Origin: Azospirillum brasilense
GTDB taxonomy: Bacteria; Pseudomonadota; Alphaproteobacteria; Azospirillales; Azospirillaceae
NCBI RefSeq assembly: GCF_007827795.1
Contig: NZ_VITI01000018.1
Span: 1-64,000 of the forward strand
Direction of reading: 5' to 3'
Length of the DNA stretch: 64,000 bases
Position numbers and translations under genes: made by a program. The stretch's first letter is position 1. Every line of letters begins with the position of its first letter. A model generated the notes under the pieces. The model did no database searches, had not been told where the DNA came from, and saw only the letters and a list, made by a program, of their open reading frames with translations. Shown here piece after piece: positions 51,590-60,191 of this stretch.

Positions 51590-52195
51590 ATGAGCACCGA
51601 AACCACCCACCGGCTCGTGCTGGCGTCCGCCTCGCCCCGCCGGCTCGACCTGTTGCGCCAGATCGGCGTGGTGCCCGACGCGGTCGACCCCGCAGACATC
51701 GACGAGTCGCCCCTGCCGCGGGAGCTTCCGCCCCAGCACGCGCTGCGTCTGGCCGGCGAGAAGGCCGCCGCCGTGGCCGCGCGCCATCCCGGCGCATTCG
51801 TGCTGGCCGCCGATACGGTGGTCGCCTGCGGCCGCCGCATCCTGCCCAAGGCGGAGGAGGAGAAGCAGGCCCGCGCCTGCCTCGGCCTGCTGTCCGGGCG
51901 TCGGCACCGGGTGTTCGGCGGGGTCGTGCTGCTGTCGCCCTCGGGGGAAGGAGACGTGTTGCGCCGGTCGGAGCGGCTGGTGCGCACGGACGTGACCTTC
52001 AAGTTGCTGTCCCACGAGGAGACTGAGTCCTACATCGCTTCCGGCGAATGGCAGGGCAAGTCGGGCGGCTACGCGATCCAGGGCCGGGCGGCGGCCCATG
52101 TCCGCTGGATCGGCGGTTCCTACAGCAACGTGGTCGGGCTGCCCCTGTTCGAAGTGGCGGCGCTGCTGCGCGGCGCGGGGTTCCCGCTGCCGTGA
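51590..52195 (+). CDS. maf: Maf-family nucleotide pyrophosphatase
   Basis: A 201-aa house-cleaning nucleoside triphosphate pyrophosphatase. It starts LVLASASPRRLDLLRQIG (conserved S-S/A-S-P-R-R), with VLAADTVV, GKSGGYAIQG and YSNVVGLPL in order. It removes non-canonical nucleotides (dTTP/UTP or modified bases). ATG at 51590 is chosen because homology begins a few residues later; the frame can extend 20 codons upstream only with a non-standard start. The stop overlaps the RNase gene start (GTGA). Confidence 0.93.
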   Translation: MSTETTHRLVLASASPRRLDLLRQIGVVPDAVDPADIDESPLPRELPPQHALRLAGEKAAAVAARHPGAFVLAADTVVACGRRILPKAEEEKQARACLGLLSGRRHRVFGGVVLLSPSGEGDVLRRSERLVRTDVTFKLLSHEETESYIASGEWQGKSGGYAIQGRAAAHVRWIGGSYSNVVGLPLFEVAALLRGAGFPLP

Positions 52196-53433
52196 GCGGT
52201 CCGGCGGGCGGGAGCGGAACGGAAATCCTGATCGACCGCGACGGTCCGCTGACGCGGGCCGCCGTGCTGACCGGCGGGCGGCTGACCGACCTCTACATCG
52301 ACCATGCCGAGCGTCCGTCCCTGCTGGGCCATGTCTTCCTCGGCCGGGTGGAGCGCATCGCGACAGGGCTGGATGGCGCCTTCGTCGATCTCGGCACCGG
52401 CAAGTCCGGCCTGCTCTCGGCGCTGGACGCCCGCGGGCCGCAGGGGCGCCCGAAGGCCAAGGGCGAGCGTATCGGCAACCTGCTGCGCACCGGCCAGACC
52501 GTGCTGGTGCAGGTGAAGGCCGACGCCACCGGGGCCAAGGGGCCGTCCCTGACCATGGACATCACCCTGCCGGGCCGTTTCCTGGTGCACGCGCCGCTGG
52601 GACGCGACGTGGCGGTGTCGAAGCGGCTGGGCAGCGGGCCGGAGCGCACCGAGCTGGCCCGGCGCATCCAGGACATCGCCACCGGCACCGGCTGGATCGT
52701 CCGGGCGGGCGCCGCCGCCGCGTCGGACGGGCTGCTGGCCGCGGAATCGGACGCGCTGCATCTGGCGTGGCGGCAGATTTGCGACGCGGCGGAGCGCGGC
52801 GGCGGACCCTCATTGCTGCTGACCGGTCCCGACGCGCCGCGCCGTGCCCTGATCGAGCATGGGGCGGTCATCCCGTCGCGAATACTCGTGGACGACTCGA
52901 CGCTGGCCCGCGACCTCGCCGGCTGGTGCGCCGACCGCGCGCCGGACCTGGAGGAGCGGGTGGAGCCGTTCGACGCCCGGCTCCTGGCCGCGCCGTCCGA
53001 TAGCCGGCAGCGCCTCTTTGACCTGCGGGATCTCGACGCTGAGATTGACACACTGCTCGGCACGAGGGTGCCGCTGTCCGGCGGCGGGTCGCTGGTGATC
53101 GAGCGGACCGAGGCGATGACCGTCGTCGACGTCAATGCGGGGGAGCGCGGCAACCCGCTGGACGTCAATCTGGAGGCGGCGGCGGAGATCGCCCGGCAAC
53201 TGCGCCTGCGCAACGCCGGGGGGATCGTCGTCGTCGATTTCGTCAACATGCGCAACCGGGGCGACGCCGAACGGCTTCTGAACGCCCTGTCCCGCGCGGT
53301 GGAGGACGACCCGGCGCAGACCCAGGTCTATGGCCTGTCCAAGCTGGGTCTGGTGGAGATGACCCGCGCCCGGCGCGGCACGGCCCTGGCCGAATTGCTG
53401 GGAACCGTCCGTACGGCCGCGGTGGAGGATTGA
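52192..53433 (+). CDS. Ribonuclease E/G family protein
   Basis: A 413-aa endoribonuclease-type protein. The S1-like RNA-binding part is HVFLGRVERIATGLDGAFVDLG. The DNase I-like catalytic subdomain has TEAMTVVDVNAG and IVVVDFVNM, which supply the two metal-binding aspartates. It is shorter than RNase G (about 489 aa) and lacks the CPxCxG zinc-link that RNase E uses for tetramer assembly. GTG start overlapping the maf stop. It would process rRNA or mRNA; next to infA and tRNA-Phe it fits a ribosome-related block. Confidence 0.88.
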   Translation: MSGPAGGSGTEILIDRDGPLTRAAVLTGGRLTDLYIDHAERPSLLGHVFLGRVERIATGLDGAFVDLGTGKSGLLSALDARGPQGRPKAKGERIGNLLRTGQTVLVQVKADATGAKGPSLTMDITLPGRFLVHAPLGRDVAVSKRLGSGPERTELARRIQDIATGTGWIVRAGAAAASDGLLAAESDALHLAWRQICDAAERGGGPSLLLTGPDAPRRALIEHGAVIPSRILVDDSTLARDLAGWCADRAPDLEERVEPFDARLLAAPSDSRQRLFDLRDLDAEIDTLLGTRVPLSGGGSLVIERTEAMTVVDVNAGERGNPLDVNLEAAAEIARQLRLRNAGGIVVVDFVNMRNRGDAERLLNALSRAVEDDPAQTQVYGLSKLGLVEMTRARRGTALAELLGTVRTAAVED

Positions 53434-53436
53434 GCG

Positions 53437-53622
53437 ATGAACGACAACGAAAAGCCTTCTGAGAAAGCCTGCCCGATCTGCGGCCGCCCGGCGGTGGAGG
53501 AGACCAAGCCCTTCTGCTCCAAGCGCTGCGCCGACGTGGATTTGTCGCGCTGGCTGGGGGGCGTCTACCGCATCGAAAGCCCTGACCGTCCGGACGCCGA
53601 GGAGGCCGACGAGCGGGAGTGA
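53437..53622 (+). CDS. yacG: DNA gyrase inhibitor YacG
   Basis: A 61-aa zinc-finger protein. CPICG and FCSKRCADVDLSRWL give the C-x2-C...C-x3-C zinc site, and the GVYRI block follows the family. In E. coli YacG binds GyrB and inhibits gyrase. It starts 3 nt after the RNase gene, in the usual maf-RNase-yacG order. Confidence 0.92.
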   Translation: MNDNEKPSEKACPICGRPAVEETKPFCSKRCADVDLSRWLGGVYRIESPDRPDAEEADERE

Positions 53623-53720
53623 CGGGGCGGCGGATTTCTGCATTTTAGGGCTGGACAGGCCCGGCGAATTTGCCTACAAAGCGCGCCTCGACGCGCCGCG
53701 GTCTCCACCGCGGCCTCGGT

Positions 53721-53796
53721 GCCCAGGTAGCTCAGTTGGTAGAGCAGGGGACTGAAAATCCCCGTGTCGGCGGTTCGACTCCGTCCCTGGGCACCA
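53721..53796 (+). tRNA. tRNA-Phe (GAA)
   Basis: A full cloverleaf. The acceptor pairs GCCCAGG (53721-53727) with CCTGGGC, the D-arm is GCTCAGTTGGTAGAGC, and the anticodon stem GGGGA encloses a CTGAAAA-type loop with anticodon GAA. The T-arm contains GGTTCGACTCC, and the encoded 3' end is ACCA. 76 nt including CCA. Confidence 0.97.
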
Positions 53797-53827
53797 CTTC
53801 ATCCCCTTATGGGGCTGTGGTGTTTTG

Positions 53828-53856
53828 AACGCTCCGTCATCCGCGGGGCGTTTTTT
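53828..53856 (+). terminator. Rho-independent terminator after tRNA-Phe
   Basis: The stem pairs AACGCTCCG (53828-53836) with CGGGGCGTT (53844-53852), one G-T pair, and runs into TTTTTTG. It ends the infA-to-tRNA transcript and separates it from the glycosyltransferase set. Confidence 0.85.
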
Positions 53857-53962
53857 GTTGTCCGCATCGCTCCACCCGACCCGACGAGCGCGCGGAAGAG
53901 GTGGCGTTCGCGCCGCGGCGACCGTATCGTGCGTCGCGCAACGATCCGGCGCGGATGGCGGG

Positions 53963-54940
53963 ATGCTCGATCAGCGGACAAGCGCGTTTCTTGAGGAATT
54001 CCTGGCGAAGCCCGGCGGCGACCCGGAGCGGCTCGACCGCTTCCTGCTGCACGGCCCCTACCGCGGGCGGCGCGGCGGCCGACCCCGGCTGAAGCTGGCC
54101 TTCTACGACTTCTGGCCGGAGTTCGACACGGGCAGGAACTTCTTCATCGAGATCCTGTCCAGCCGCTTTGATCTGTCGGTGGTCGAGGACGACAGCGATC
54201 TCGCCATCGTGTCGGTCTTCGGCGGGCGGCACCGCGCGGCGCGCAGCCGGCGCACCCTGTTCTTCACCGGGGAGAATGTGCGCCCACCGCTGGACGGCTT
54301 CGACATGGCGGTGTCCTTCGACCGCGTCGGCGACCCGCGCCATTACCGCCTGCCGCTCTACGTCATGCACGCCTACGAGCACATGCGGGAGGGGGCGGTG
54401 CCGCATTTCTGCTCGCCCGTCCTGCCGCCGGTGCCGCCCTCGCGGGCGGCCTTCGCGGAGCGCAACTTCTGCGCCTTCCTCTACAAGAACCCGAACGGGG
54501 AGCGCCGCAACCGCTTCTTCCCGGCGCTCGACGCGCGGCGGCGCGTCGATTCGGTGGGCTGGCACCTCAACAACACCGGCAGCGTCGTCAAGATGGGCTG
54601 GCTGGCGAAGATCCGCGTCTTCGAACGCTACCGCTTCGCCTTCGCCTTCGAGAACGCCAGCCATCCCGGCTATCTGACGGAAAAGATCCTCGACGTCTTC
54701 CAGGCCGGGGCGGTGCCGCTCTATTGGGGTGATCCCGATGTGGAGCGGGAGGTGGCGGCGGGCAGCTTCATCGACGTGTCGCGCTTCGCCACGGACGAGG
54801 AGGCGGCGGAGCACATCCTGGCGCTGGACGGTGATTACGACGCCTACTGCGCCTACCGCGCCGTGGCGCCCTTCCTGGGGACGGAGGAGTTCCATTTCGA
54901 CGCCTACCGCCTCGCCGACTGGATCGAGAGCCGGCTGTAA
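53963..54940 (+). CDS. GT10 (alpha-1,3-fucosyltransferase-like) glycosyltransferase
   Basis: A 325-aa protein. FFTGENVRP near residue 95 and FAFAFENASHPGYLTEKILDVFQAGAVPLYWGDP near 230-265 are the GT10 fucosyltransferase signature, including the GDP-sugar-binding Tyr/Lys block. It would move fucose or a related GDP-sugar onto a glycan. The frame extends upstream through the tRNA terminator, so the internal ATG at 53963 is used. Its ribosome-binding site is weak. It is the first of four glycosyltransferase genes running in the same direction. Confidence 0.85.
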   Translation: MLDQRTSAFLEEFLAKPGGDPERLDRFLLHGPYRGRRGGRPRLKLAFYDFWPEFDTGRNFFIEILSSRFDLSVVEDDSDLAIVSVFGGRHRAARSRRTLFFTGENVRPPLDGFDMAVSFDRVGDPRHYRLPLYVMHAYEHMREGAVPHFCSPVLPPVPPSRAAFAERNFCAFLYKNPNGERRNRFFPALDARRRVDSVGWHLNNTGSVVKMGWLAKIRVFERYRFAFAFENASHPGYLTEKILDVFQAGAVPLYWGDPDVEREVAAGSFIDVSRFATDEEAAEHILALDGDYDAYCAYRAVAPFLGTEEFHFDAYRLADWIESRL

Positions 54941-54962
54941 GGGCCGGGGGGAGGGGGAGCCG

Positions 54963-55685
54963 ATGGCGCGGGTGTTGCTGAATTACGCGGACGGGGACTT
55001 TCTGGCGGCGCAGAAGCGCAACGCGCGGAGCGGGATGGAAATCGGCGGCTTCGATTCCGTGGCGATGCTGGGCCGAAGCCACATCGACCCGGCCTTCGTC
55101 GAGCGCAACCGCTTTATCCTCGACCAGCCGCGCGGGGCGGGCTACTGGCTGTGGAAGCCCTGGGCGGTGTGGACCCTGCTGCGCGACCATCTGAAGGACG
55201 GCGACGTGCTGTTCTACTGCGACAGCGGCGCCCATTTCGTGCACCGCGCCGACCCGGTGATCGACCTCTGCCGGGAGCGGCGCGACCTGCCCATCCTGCT
55301 GTTCACGCTGCAGGACGAGTTCAAGAATCGCGGTTGGACCAAGCGCGACTGCTTCCATTTCATGCGGTTGGACCGGCCCGAGTACACCGACGCCACCCAG
55401 ATCCTGGCGAGTTTCATCGTCTGCGAACGGACGCCGGAAACCATCGCCTTCGTCTCCGAATGGCTGCGCTTCGCCCAGGACGAGCGCATTCTCACCGACG
55501 CGCCGAACGAGTGCGGCAAGGACAACTACCCGGAGTTCCGCGACCACCGGCACGACCAGAGCATCCTCAGCCTGCTGGCCCGCCGCCGCGGGGTGAGCAC
55601 GATTGCCGACATCTCGCAATGGGGCGACGACCGCCGCCCGCCGGAGATCCCGCGCATCCTGCTGCACACCCGCCAGCGGGATTGA
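54963..55685 (+). CDS. Putative glycosyltransferase, unassigned family
   Basis: A 240-aa protein. GAGYWLWKPWAVWTLLRDHLKDGDVLFYCDSGAHF (about 60-95) is a pattern shared by uncharacterised proteins of capsule and LPS loci. YCDSG may serve as the metal-binding DxD-like site of a GT-A fold. A C-terminal HRHDQSILSLLARR block resembles acceptor-site helices of such enzymes. It starts 22 nt after the GT10 gene. The transferase role is inferred from motif and context only. Confidence 0.6.
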   Translation: MARVLLNYADGDFLAAQKRNARSGMEIGGFDSVAMLGRSHIDPAFVERNRFILDQPRGAGYWLWKPWAVWTLLRDHLKDGDVLFYCDSGAHFVHRADPVIDLCRERRDLPILLFTLQDEFKNRGWTKRDCFHFMRLDRPEYTDATQILASFIVCERTPETIAFVSEWLRFAQDERILTDAPNECGKDNYPEFRDHRHDQSILSLLARRRGVSTIADISQWGDDRRPPEIPRILLHTRQRD

Positions 55686-55695
55686 GAGGGCGCGC

Positions 55696-58182
55696 ATGGA
55701 CCTCCCCGAAACCGCCGAACGGGCCGCCGCGCTGCACCGGCAGGCCGTCGCCGCCCAGCGCGAGGGCCGCGTCCGCGAGGCCGTGGCGCTGTTCCAGCAG
55801 GCGCTGGCGCTGCGCAAGGACGTCGACATCTATCTGGATTTCGGCGGCCTGCTGGCGGGGCTGTCGCAATGGGGGCCGGCGGGGGCGGTCTACGCCGCGG
55901 CGCTGAAGCTGGCGCCCGACTCCCCCGACGCCCATTACGGGGTGGCGCTGTCCCTCCACGCCCAGGGACGCCCGGCGGAGGCCGAACCGCATTACCGTGC
56001 CGTCCTGGCCGCCTGCCCTGGTCTGGGCGGGGTGTGGAACAATCTGGGCGTGGCGCTTCAGGAGCAGGGCCAACCCGGCGCGGCGGAGGCGGCCTACCGC
56101 GAGGCCCTGCGCCACCGGCCGGAGGACGCCGGCATCTGGAAGAATCTGGCGGTTGCGCTGGAAAGTCTGGGCCGGACCGGTGAAGCCGAAACCGCCTACC
56201 GTGCGGCGCTGTCGCGCAGTCCGGAGCATGCGGTGTCCCTTAACAATCTCGGCCTTCTCGCCCTGGCCGCCGGGCGCCGGGACGAGGCGTGGCGGATCGG
56301 CTGTCGCATGGCGGCGCTGAACCCGGCGGACCGACACGGCTGGATGCTGCTCGGCAACGCCGTCCACGCGGCGGGTCGCTGGGGCGAGGCGGTAGCGGCG
56401 AACATGGTGGCAGCACGGCTGGCGCCGGATGATGCCGGTGTGCGCCACAACCTTGCCAACGCGCTGGCCGCCGCCGGGCGGCGGGATGAGGCGGTGGCGG
56501 AGTACCGCAAGGTTCTCAGGCTCCAGCCCGACTCCCCGGCGGCGGCGGTCGATCTGGCGGTGGAACTGTGCGGCCTGCACGACACGGTGGGCGCCTTGGC
56601 GCTGTTGCGCGGCGCGATCGGACGGCATCCGGAGCATGCCGTGGCGTGGCGGATTCTCGGCCAGACGCTGACCGGCGCCTTGCGGCCGGACGCCGGGCTC
56701 GACGCGCTGCGCCGGGCCGTGGCCCTCGATCCCGGCGACCAGGGGGGGTGGGAGGATCTGGCCGCCGCCGCGACGCTGGCGGACCAGATCGCACCGTCCA
56801 TCGAGGCTTCGCGCCGTGTCCGCCGGCTTTCCCCCGCCTACAACCCGGCGCTGGCGCAGCTGGTCCAGCAGCAGAGGCATGCCTGCGACTGGCGCGACCT
56901 GCCGGCGCTGGAAAGCGACCTGATCGGGCGGCTGCGCGCCGGTGCCCTGGGCGTGCCGCCGTTCGGCCTCCTGGCGGTGGACACGACGCCGGCGGACCAG
57001 CGGGCGGCGGCGGAGCGTTGGGCACGGCAGAAGGCGCGCGGGGTTCCGACGGTGGCACGGCCCGCCATACCCGGAGACGGGCGCCTGCGCGTCGGTTACC
57101 TCTCCGCCGACTTCCACGAGCACGCCACCGCCTATCTGATGGCGGAGCTTCTGGAGCGGCACGACCGGACGCGCTTCGCCGTCACCGCCTATTCCACCGG
57201 CATCGATGACGGCAGCCCGATGCGGCGGCGTCTGACCACGGCGGTGGAGCGCTTCGTGGATCTGCGCGACCGCTCCGACCGCGACGCCGCGCAAGCCATC
57301 GCCGCCGACGGCATCGACATCCTGGTGGACCTGAAGGGCTACACGGCCTTCGCCCGCACGGCGATCCTGGCGGCGCGCCCCGCCCCGGTGCAGGTGAACT
57401 GGCTGGGCTATCCCGGCACCATGGGGGCGGACTTCATCGACGTGATCCTGGCCGACGCGGTGACCATCCCGCCGGGCGAGGAGGAGTTCTACAGCGAGGC
57501 GGTGGTGCGGCTTCCCCACTGCTACCAGCCCAACGACCGCCACCGCGCCATCGCGGAGCGCATGCCGACGCGCGCCGATTGCGGGTTGCCGGAGGATGGC
57601 TTCGTCTTCTGCTGCTTCAACAGCCCCTACAAGCTGACGCCCGCTCTGTTCGACGTCTGGGCGCGGCTGCTGCGCGCCGTGCCGGGGAGCGTCCTGTGGC
57701 TCTACGCCGGCAACCCGCTGGTGGCCGGCAACCTGCGGCGCGAGGCGGCGGCCCGCGGGGTGGCGCCGGAACGCCTCGTCTTCGCGCCGCCGCGGCCCCT
57801 GGCGGAGCATCTGGCGCGGCACCGGCTGGCCGACCTGTTCCTCGACACGCTGCCCTACAACGCCCACACCACGGCCAGCGACGCGCTGTGGACCGGGCTT
57901 CCGGTGCTGACCTGCCGTGGCGCCACCTTCGCCGGGCGGGTGGCGGCGAGCCTTCTCGAAACGGTGGGGTTGCCGGAGCTGGTGGCGGACTCGCCGGCGG
58001 CCTACGAGGCGCTGGCCCTGGACCTCGCCCGCGATCCGGGGCGGCTGGCCGGGCTGAAGGCACGCTTGGCAATGGCGCGGACGGCCAGCCCGCTGTTCGA
58101 CGGCGACCGCTTCGCCCGCGATCTGGAGGACGCCTATCGCGCCATCTGGCAACGATTCGCACCGGCAGGAGACACGCGATGA
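55696..58182 (+). CDS. TPR-domain GT41 protein (OGT/SPINDLY-like)
   Basis: An 828-aa protein. About ten tetratricopeptide repeats (residues 10-390, for example WNNLGVALQEQGQPGAAEAAYREAL) are fused to a GT41 catalytic region: LRVGYLSADFHEHATAYLM, VQVNWLGYPGTMG, CCFNSPYKLTP and DTLPYNAHTTASDALWTGLPVLT. Family members put O-GlcNAc or O-fucose on Ser/Thr of proteins. Bacterial relatives are often protein (flagellin/adhesin) glycosyltransferases. ATG at 55696 with GAGAGGG upstream. Its stop overlaps the next start by ATGA. Confidence 0.9.
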   Translation: MDLPETAERAAALHRQAVAAQREGRVREAVALFQQALALRKDVDIYLDFGGLLAGLSQWGPAGAVYAAALKLAPDSPDAHYGVALSLHAQGRPAEAEPHYRAVLAACPGLGGVWNNLGVALQEQGQPGAAEAAYREALRHRPEDAGIWKNLAVALESLGRTGEAETAYRAALSRSPEHAVSLNNLGLLALAAGRRDEAWRIGCRMAALNPADRHGWMLLGNAVHAAGRWGEAVAANMVAARLAPDDAGVRHNLANALAAAGRRDEAVAEYRKVLRLQPDSPAAAVDLAVELCGLHDTVGALALLRGAIGRHPEHAVAWRILGQTLTGALRPDAGLDALRRAVALDPGDQGGWEDLAAAATLADQIAPSIEASRRVRRLSPAYNPALAQLVQQQRHACDWRDLPALESDLIGRLRAGALGVPPFGLLAVDTTPADQRAAAERWARQKARGVPTVARPAIPGDGRLRVGYLSADFHEHATAYLMAELLERHDRTRFAVTAYSTGIDDGSPMRRRLTTAVERFVDLRDRSDRDAAQAIAADGIDILVDLKGYTAFARTAILAARPAPVQVNWLGYPGTMGADFIDVILADAVTIPPGEEEFYSEAVVRLPHCYQPNDRHRAIAERMPTRADCGLPEDGFVFCCFNSPYKLTPALFDVWARLLRAVPGSVLWLYAGNPLVAGNLRREAAARGVAPERLVFAPPRPLAEHLARHRLADLFLDTLPYNAHTTASDALWTGLPVLTCRGATFAGRVAASLLETVGLPELVADSPAAYEALALDLARDPGRLAGLKARLAMARTASPLFDGDRFARDLEDAYRAIWQRFAPAGDTR

Positions 58183-58964
58183 CGACCACCGACCGGCGGC
58201 TTCACATCGTCGTGCCCTACCGCGACCGCGAGGCGCATCTGCGGGAATTCGTGCCGCGGGTCGGCGCTTACTTCGCAACGCTCGCTGAGCCCATCGACTA
58301 CCGCGTCACCATCGTTGAGCAGGAGGCCGGGCTGCCCTTCAACCGGGGCGCCATCAAGAATGTCGGCTTCCTGCTGGGCGAGGCCGACAGCGGCTACACC
58401 TGCCTGCACGACATCGACTATCTGCCCATCGACGCCGATTACTCCTGGGTCGACCGGCCGACCCCCATCCTGTCCTTCGGGGCGGAGCAGCGGCCGGTGG
58501 CGCCGGGCCGCTCGGACCAGACGGTGACCACCGACCTGGAGAGCACGATGGGCGGCGTCCTGCTGATGCCGAACGACGTGTTCCGGCGGATCGACGGCTA
58601 TTCCAACGCCTATTGGGGCTGGGGCTACGAGGATTTCGACCTGTCGCTGCGCATCCGCTCCCGCCGCATCCCGACCGCGCGGCGGCCCGGCCGGTTCGAA
58701 CCGCTGGACCACGACAACGAGGGCTTCAACCCCGACGCCTCGGCCTCGCCCATCTCGCGGGTCAACAAGCGGGTGTTCCAGGCGAACTGGTCCGGCGGGA
58801 CGATCCCGGAGGAGGACGGTCTGTCCAGCCTGTCCTTCGAGATTCTCGACCGCCGCCCCTGCGATGGCACCCATCCCGGCGCCGAGGGACGATGGGAGAT
58901 CGTGCGCGTCCGCCTGACCATGGCGCCGCTGCCCGGCCAGCTGGCGGCCTTCAAGGCACGCTGA
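58179..58964 (+). CDS. GT7-like beta-1,4-galactosyltransferase-family protein
   Basis: A 261-aa protein. HIVVPYRDRE near the N-terminus, FNRGAIKNVGF, HDIDYLP (the DxD metal site) and YWGWGYEDFDLSLRI (the WGWGxED acceptor motif) follow the order of the animal beta-4-galactosyltransferase/GT7 family. It should add Gal, GalNAc or a similar sugar. ATGA overlap with the OGT-like gene indicates that the two act on the same product. It is the last gene of the four-gene set. Confidence 0.85.
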   Translation: MTTTDRRLHIVVPYRDREAHLREFVPRVGAYFATLAEPIDYRVTIVEQEAGLPFNRGAIKNVGFLLGEADSGYTCLHDIDYLPIDADYSWVDRPTPILSFGAEQRPVAPGRSDQTVTTDLESTMGGVLLMPNDVFRRIDGYSNAYWGWGYEDFDLSLRIRSRRIPTARRPGRFEPLDHDNEGFNPDASASPISRVNKRVFQANWSGGTIPEEDGLSSLSFEILDRRPCDGTHPGAEGRWEIVRVRLTMAPLPGQLAAFKAR

Positions 58965-59095
58965 AGCTGTTACCTTTCGGGACACCGGCGCATCTGCGGG
59001 AAGACACCGGCGCGTTCCAATGCGTATAGTGCGGCGCTCGCGGCGGCTCTTGGCCCGCAGATCGAATTCCCGCAGAACGACGAAGCGGAACGGAC

Positions 59096-60175
59096 ATGAC
59101 CAGCCACGAAGACGTCTTCGACGCGCCGGAGACGCGGCAGCCGACCATCCTGGCGGTGTACAATCAGAAGGGCGGCGTCGGCAAGACGACCACCTCCGTG
59201 AATCTCGCCCTGGCGCTGGCCGCGTTGGGCAAGAGCGTCGTCCTGATCGACTTCGACCCGCAGAGCAGCGCCACCAGCAACTTCCTGCTGCGGGAGAAGG
59301 CGCGGGTCGGCATCAACGACCTGCTGAGCCAGGACACCTTCGTCGAGGACGCCATCACCCCGACCAGCTTCGACGGGCTGTCGATGATCGTCGGCGCGCG
59401 GAAGCTCTATTCGCTGGAACACGCGCTGGACGCCCGCGGCGGCTCGCAGCGGGGCCTACGCAAGGCGCTGCACTTCTCGCGCAACCCGCCGGACTATGTG
59501 GTGATCGACTGCCCGCCGGCGCTCGGCCATCTCGCGGCGGGCGCGCTGGCGGCGTCGGACCGGCTGGTGCTTCCGGTCTTTCCGGGGCGCTACGCGCTGG
59601 ACGGGCTGAAGCGCACCCTGTCGGTGGTCGAGCACATCCAGAAGGGCATGAACCCCAACCTGTCGGTGGCCGGCATCCTGATGCTGTCGATCACCAACGA
59701 CGAGGTCGGGCGCGAATCGCTGACCCTGCTGCGCTCCGAGTTCCCGGAACTGATGTTCCGCACGGCGATCCCCTACGACGTGGACGTGGTGAAGGCGACC
59801 TACCGCCGGATGCCCGCCGCGATCTTCAGCCCGGAGGGGCGGACGACCACGCGCTTCCTGGCGCTGGGCTGGGAAATCGTCCACGGCCGCGGCTCCTCCC
59901 CGACCGACGAGCAGCTGAAGCCGGCGCAGGACCGCATCCGCGCCTGGCACGCCGACACCGACTCCTCCTACAGCGCCCGCCGCGCGGCGGCGCCGGACGA
60001 GGGCGACGACTCCACGGGTGGGAACAACGGCCGCGGCGGGTCGGCGGAGGCGCCCAAGGGCGGCGGCGGCCGGGCGCTGGTCGCGGCGGCGGTCGGGCTG
60101 ATCGTCGGCTTCGCGCTGGGCGCGCTGTTCGGCCAGCCGCTTCTGGGCGGGGTCCTGGCCGGTCTCGGCGGCTGA
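59096..60175 (+). CDS. ParA/Soj-family ATPase with C-terminal hydrophobic tail
   Basis: A 359-aa protein. KGGVGKTTTSVNLA is the deviant Walker A, FDPQSSAT the A' motif, and DYVVIDCPP the Walker B. After the ATPase core (to about 265) comes a charged, Gly-rich linker. The tail (about 325-359: VAAAVGLIVGFALGALFG...GG) reads as a membrane anchor or glycine zipper. No parB gene or parS site is nearby, so chromosome partition is unlikely; positioning of a surface or glycan machine at the membrane is possible. It follows the glycosyltransferase set after 131 nt. Confidence 0.85.
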   Translation: MTSHEDVFDAPETRQPTILAVYNQKGGVGKTTTSVNLALALAALGKSVVLIDFDPQSSATSNFLLREKARVGINDLLSQDTFVEDAITPTSFDGLSMIVGARKLYSLEHALDARGGSQRGLRKALHFSRNPPDYVVIDCPPALGHLAAGALAASDRLVLPVFPGRYALDGLKRTLSVVEHIQKGMNPNLSVAGILMLSITNDEVGRESLTLLRSEFPELMFRTAIPYDVDVVKATYRRMPAAIFSPEGRTTTRFLALGWEIVHGRGSSPTDEQLKPAQDRIRAWHADTDSSYSARRAAAPDEGDDSTGGNNGRGGSAEAPKGGGGRALVAAAVGLIVGFALGALFGQPLLGGVLAGLGG

Positions 60176-60191
60176 TCTCTCGGCGGGTAGG

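Noticed and set aside
53825..53962. N-terminal extension of the GT10 gene from 53825
   Set aside because: It would start in the tRNA-Phe terminator and adds 46 residues of Arg/Ala/Ser-rich sequence with no family match.
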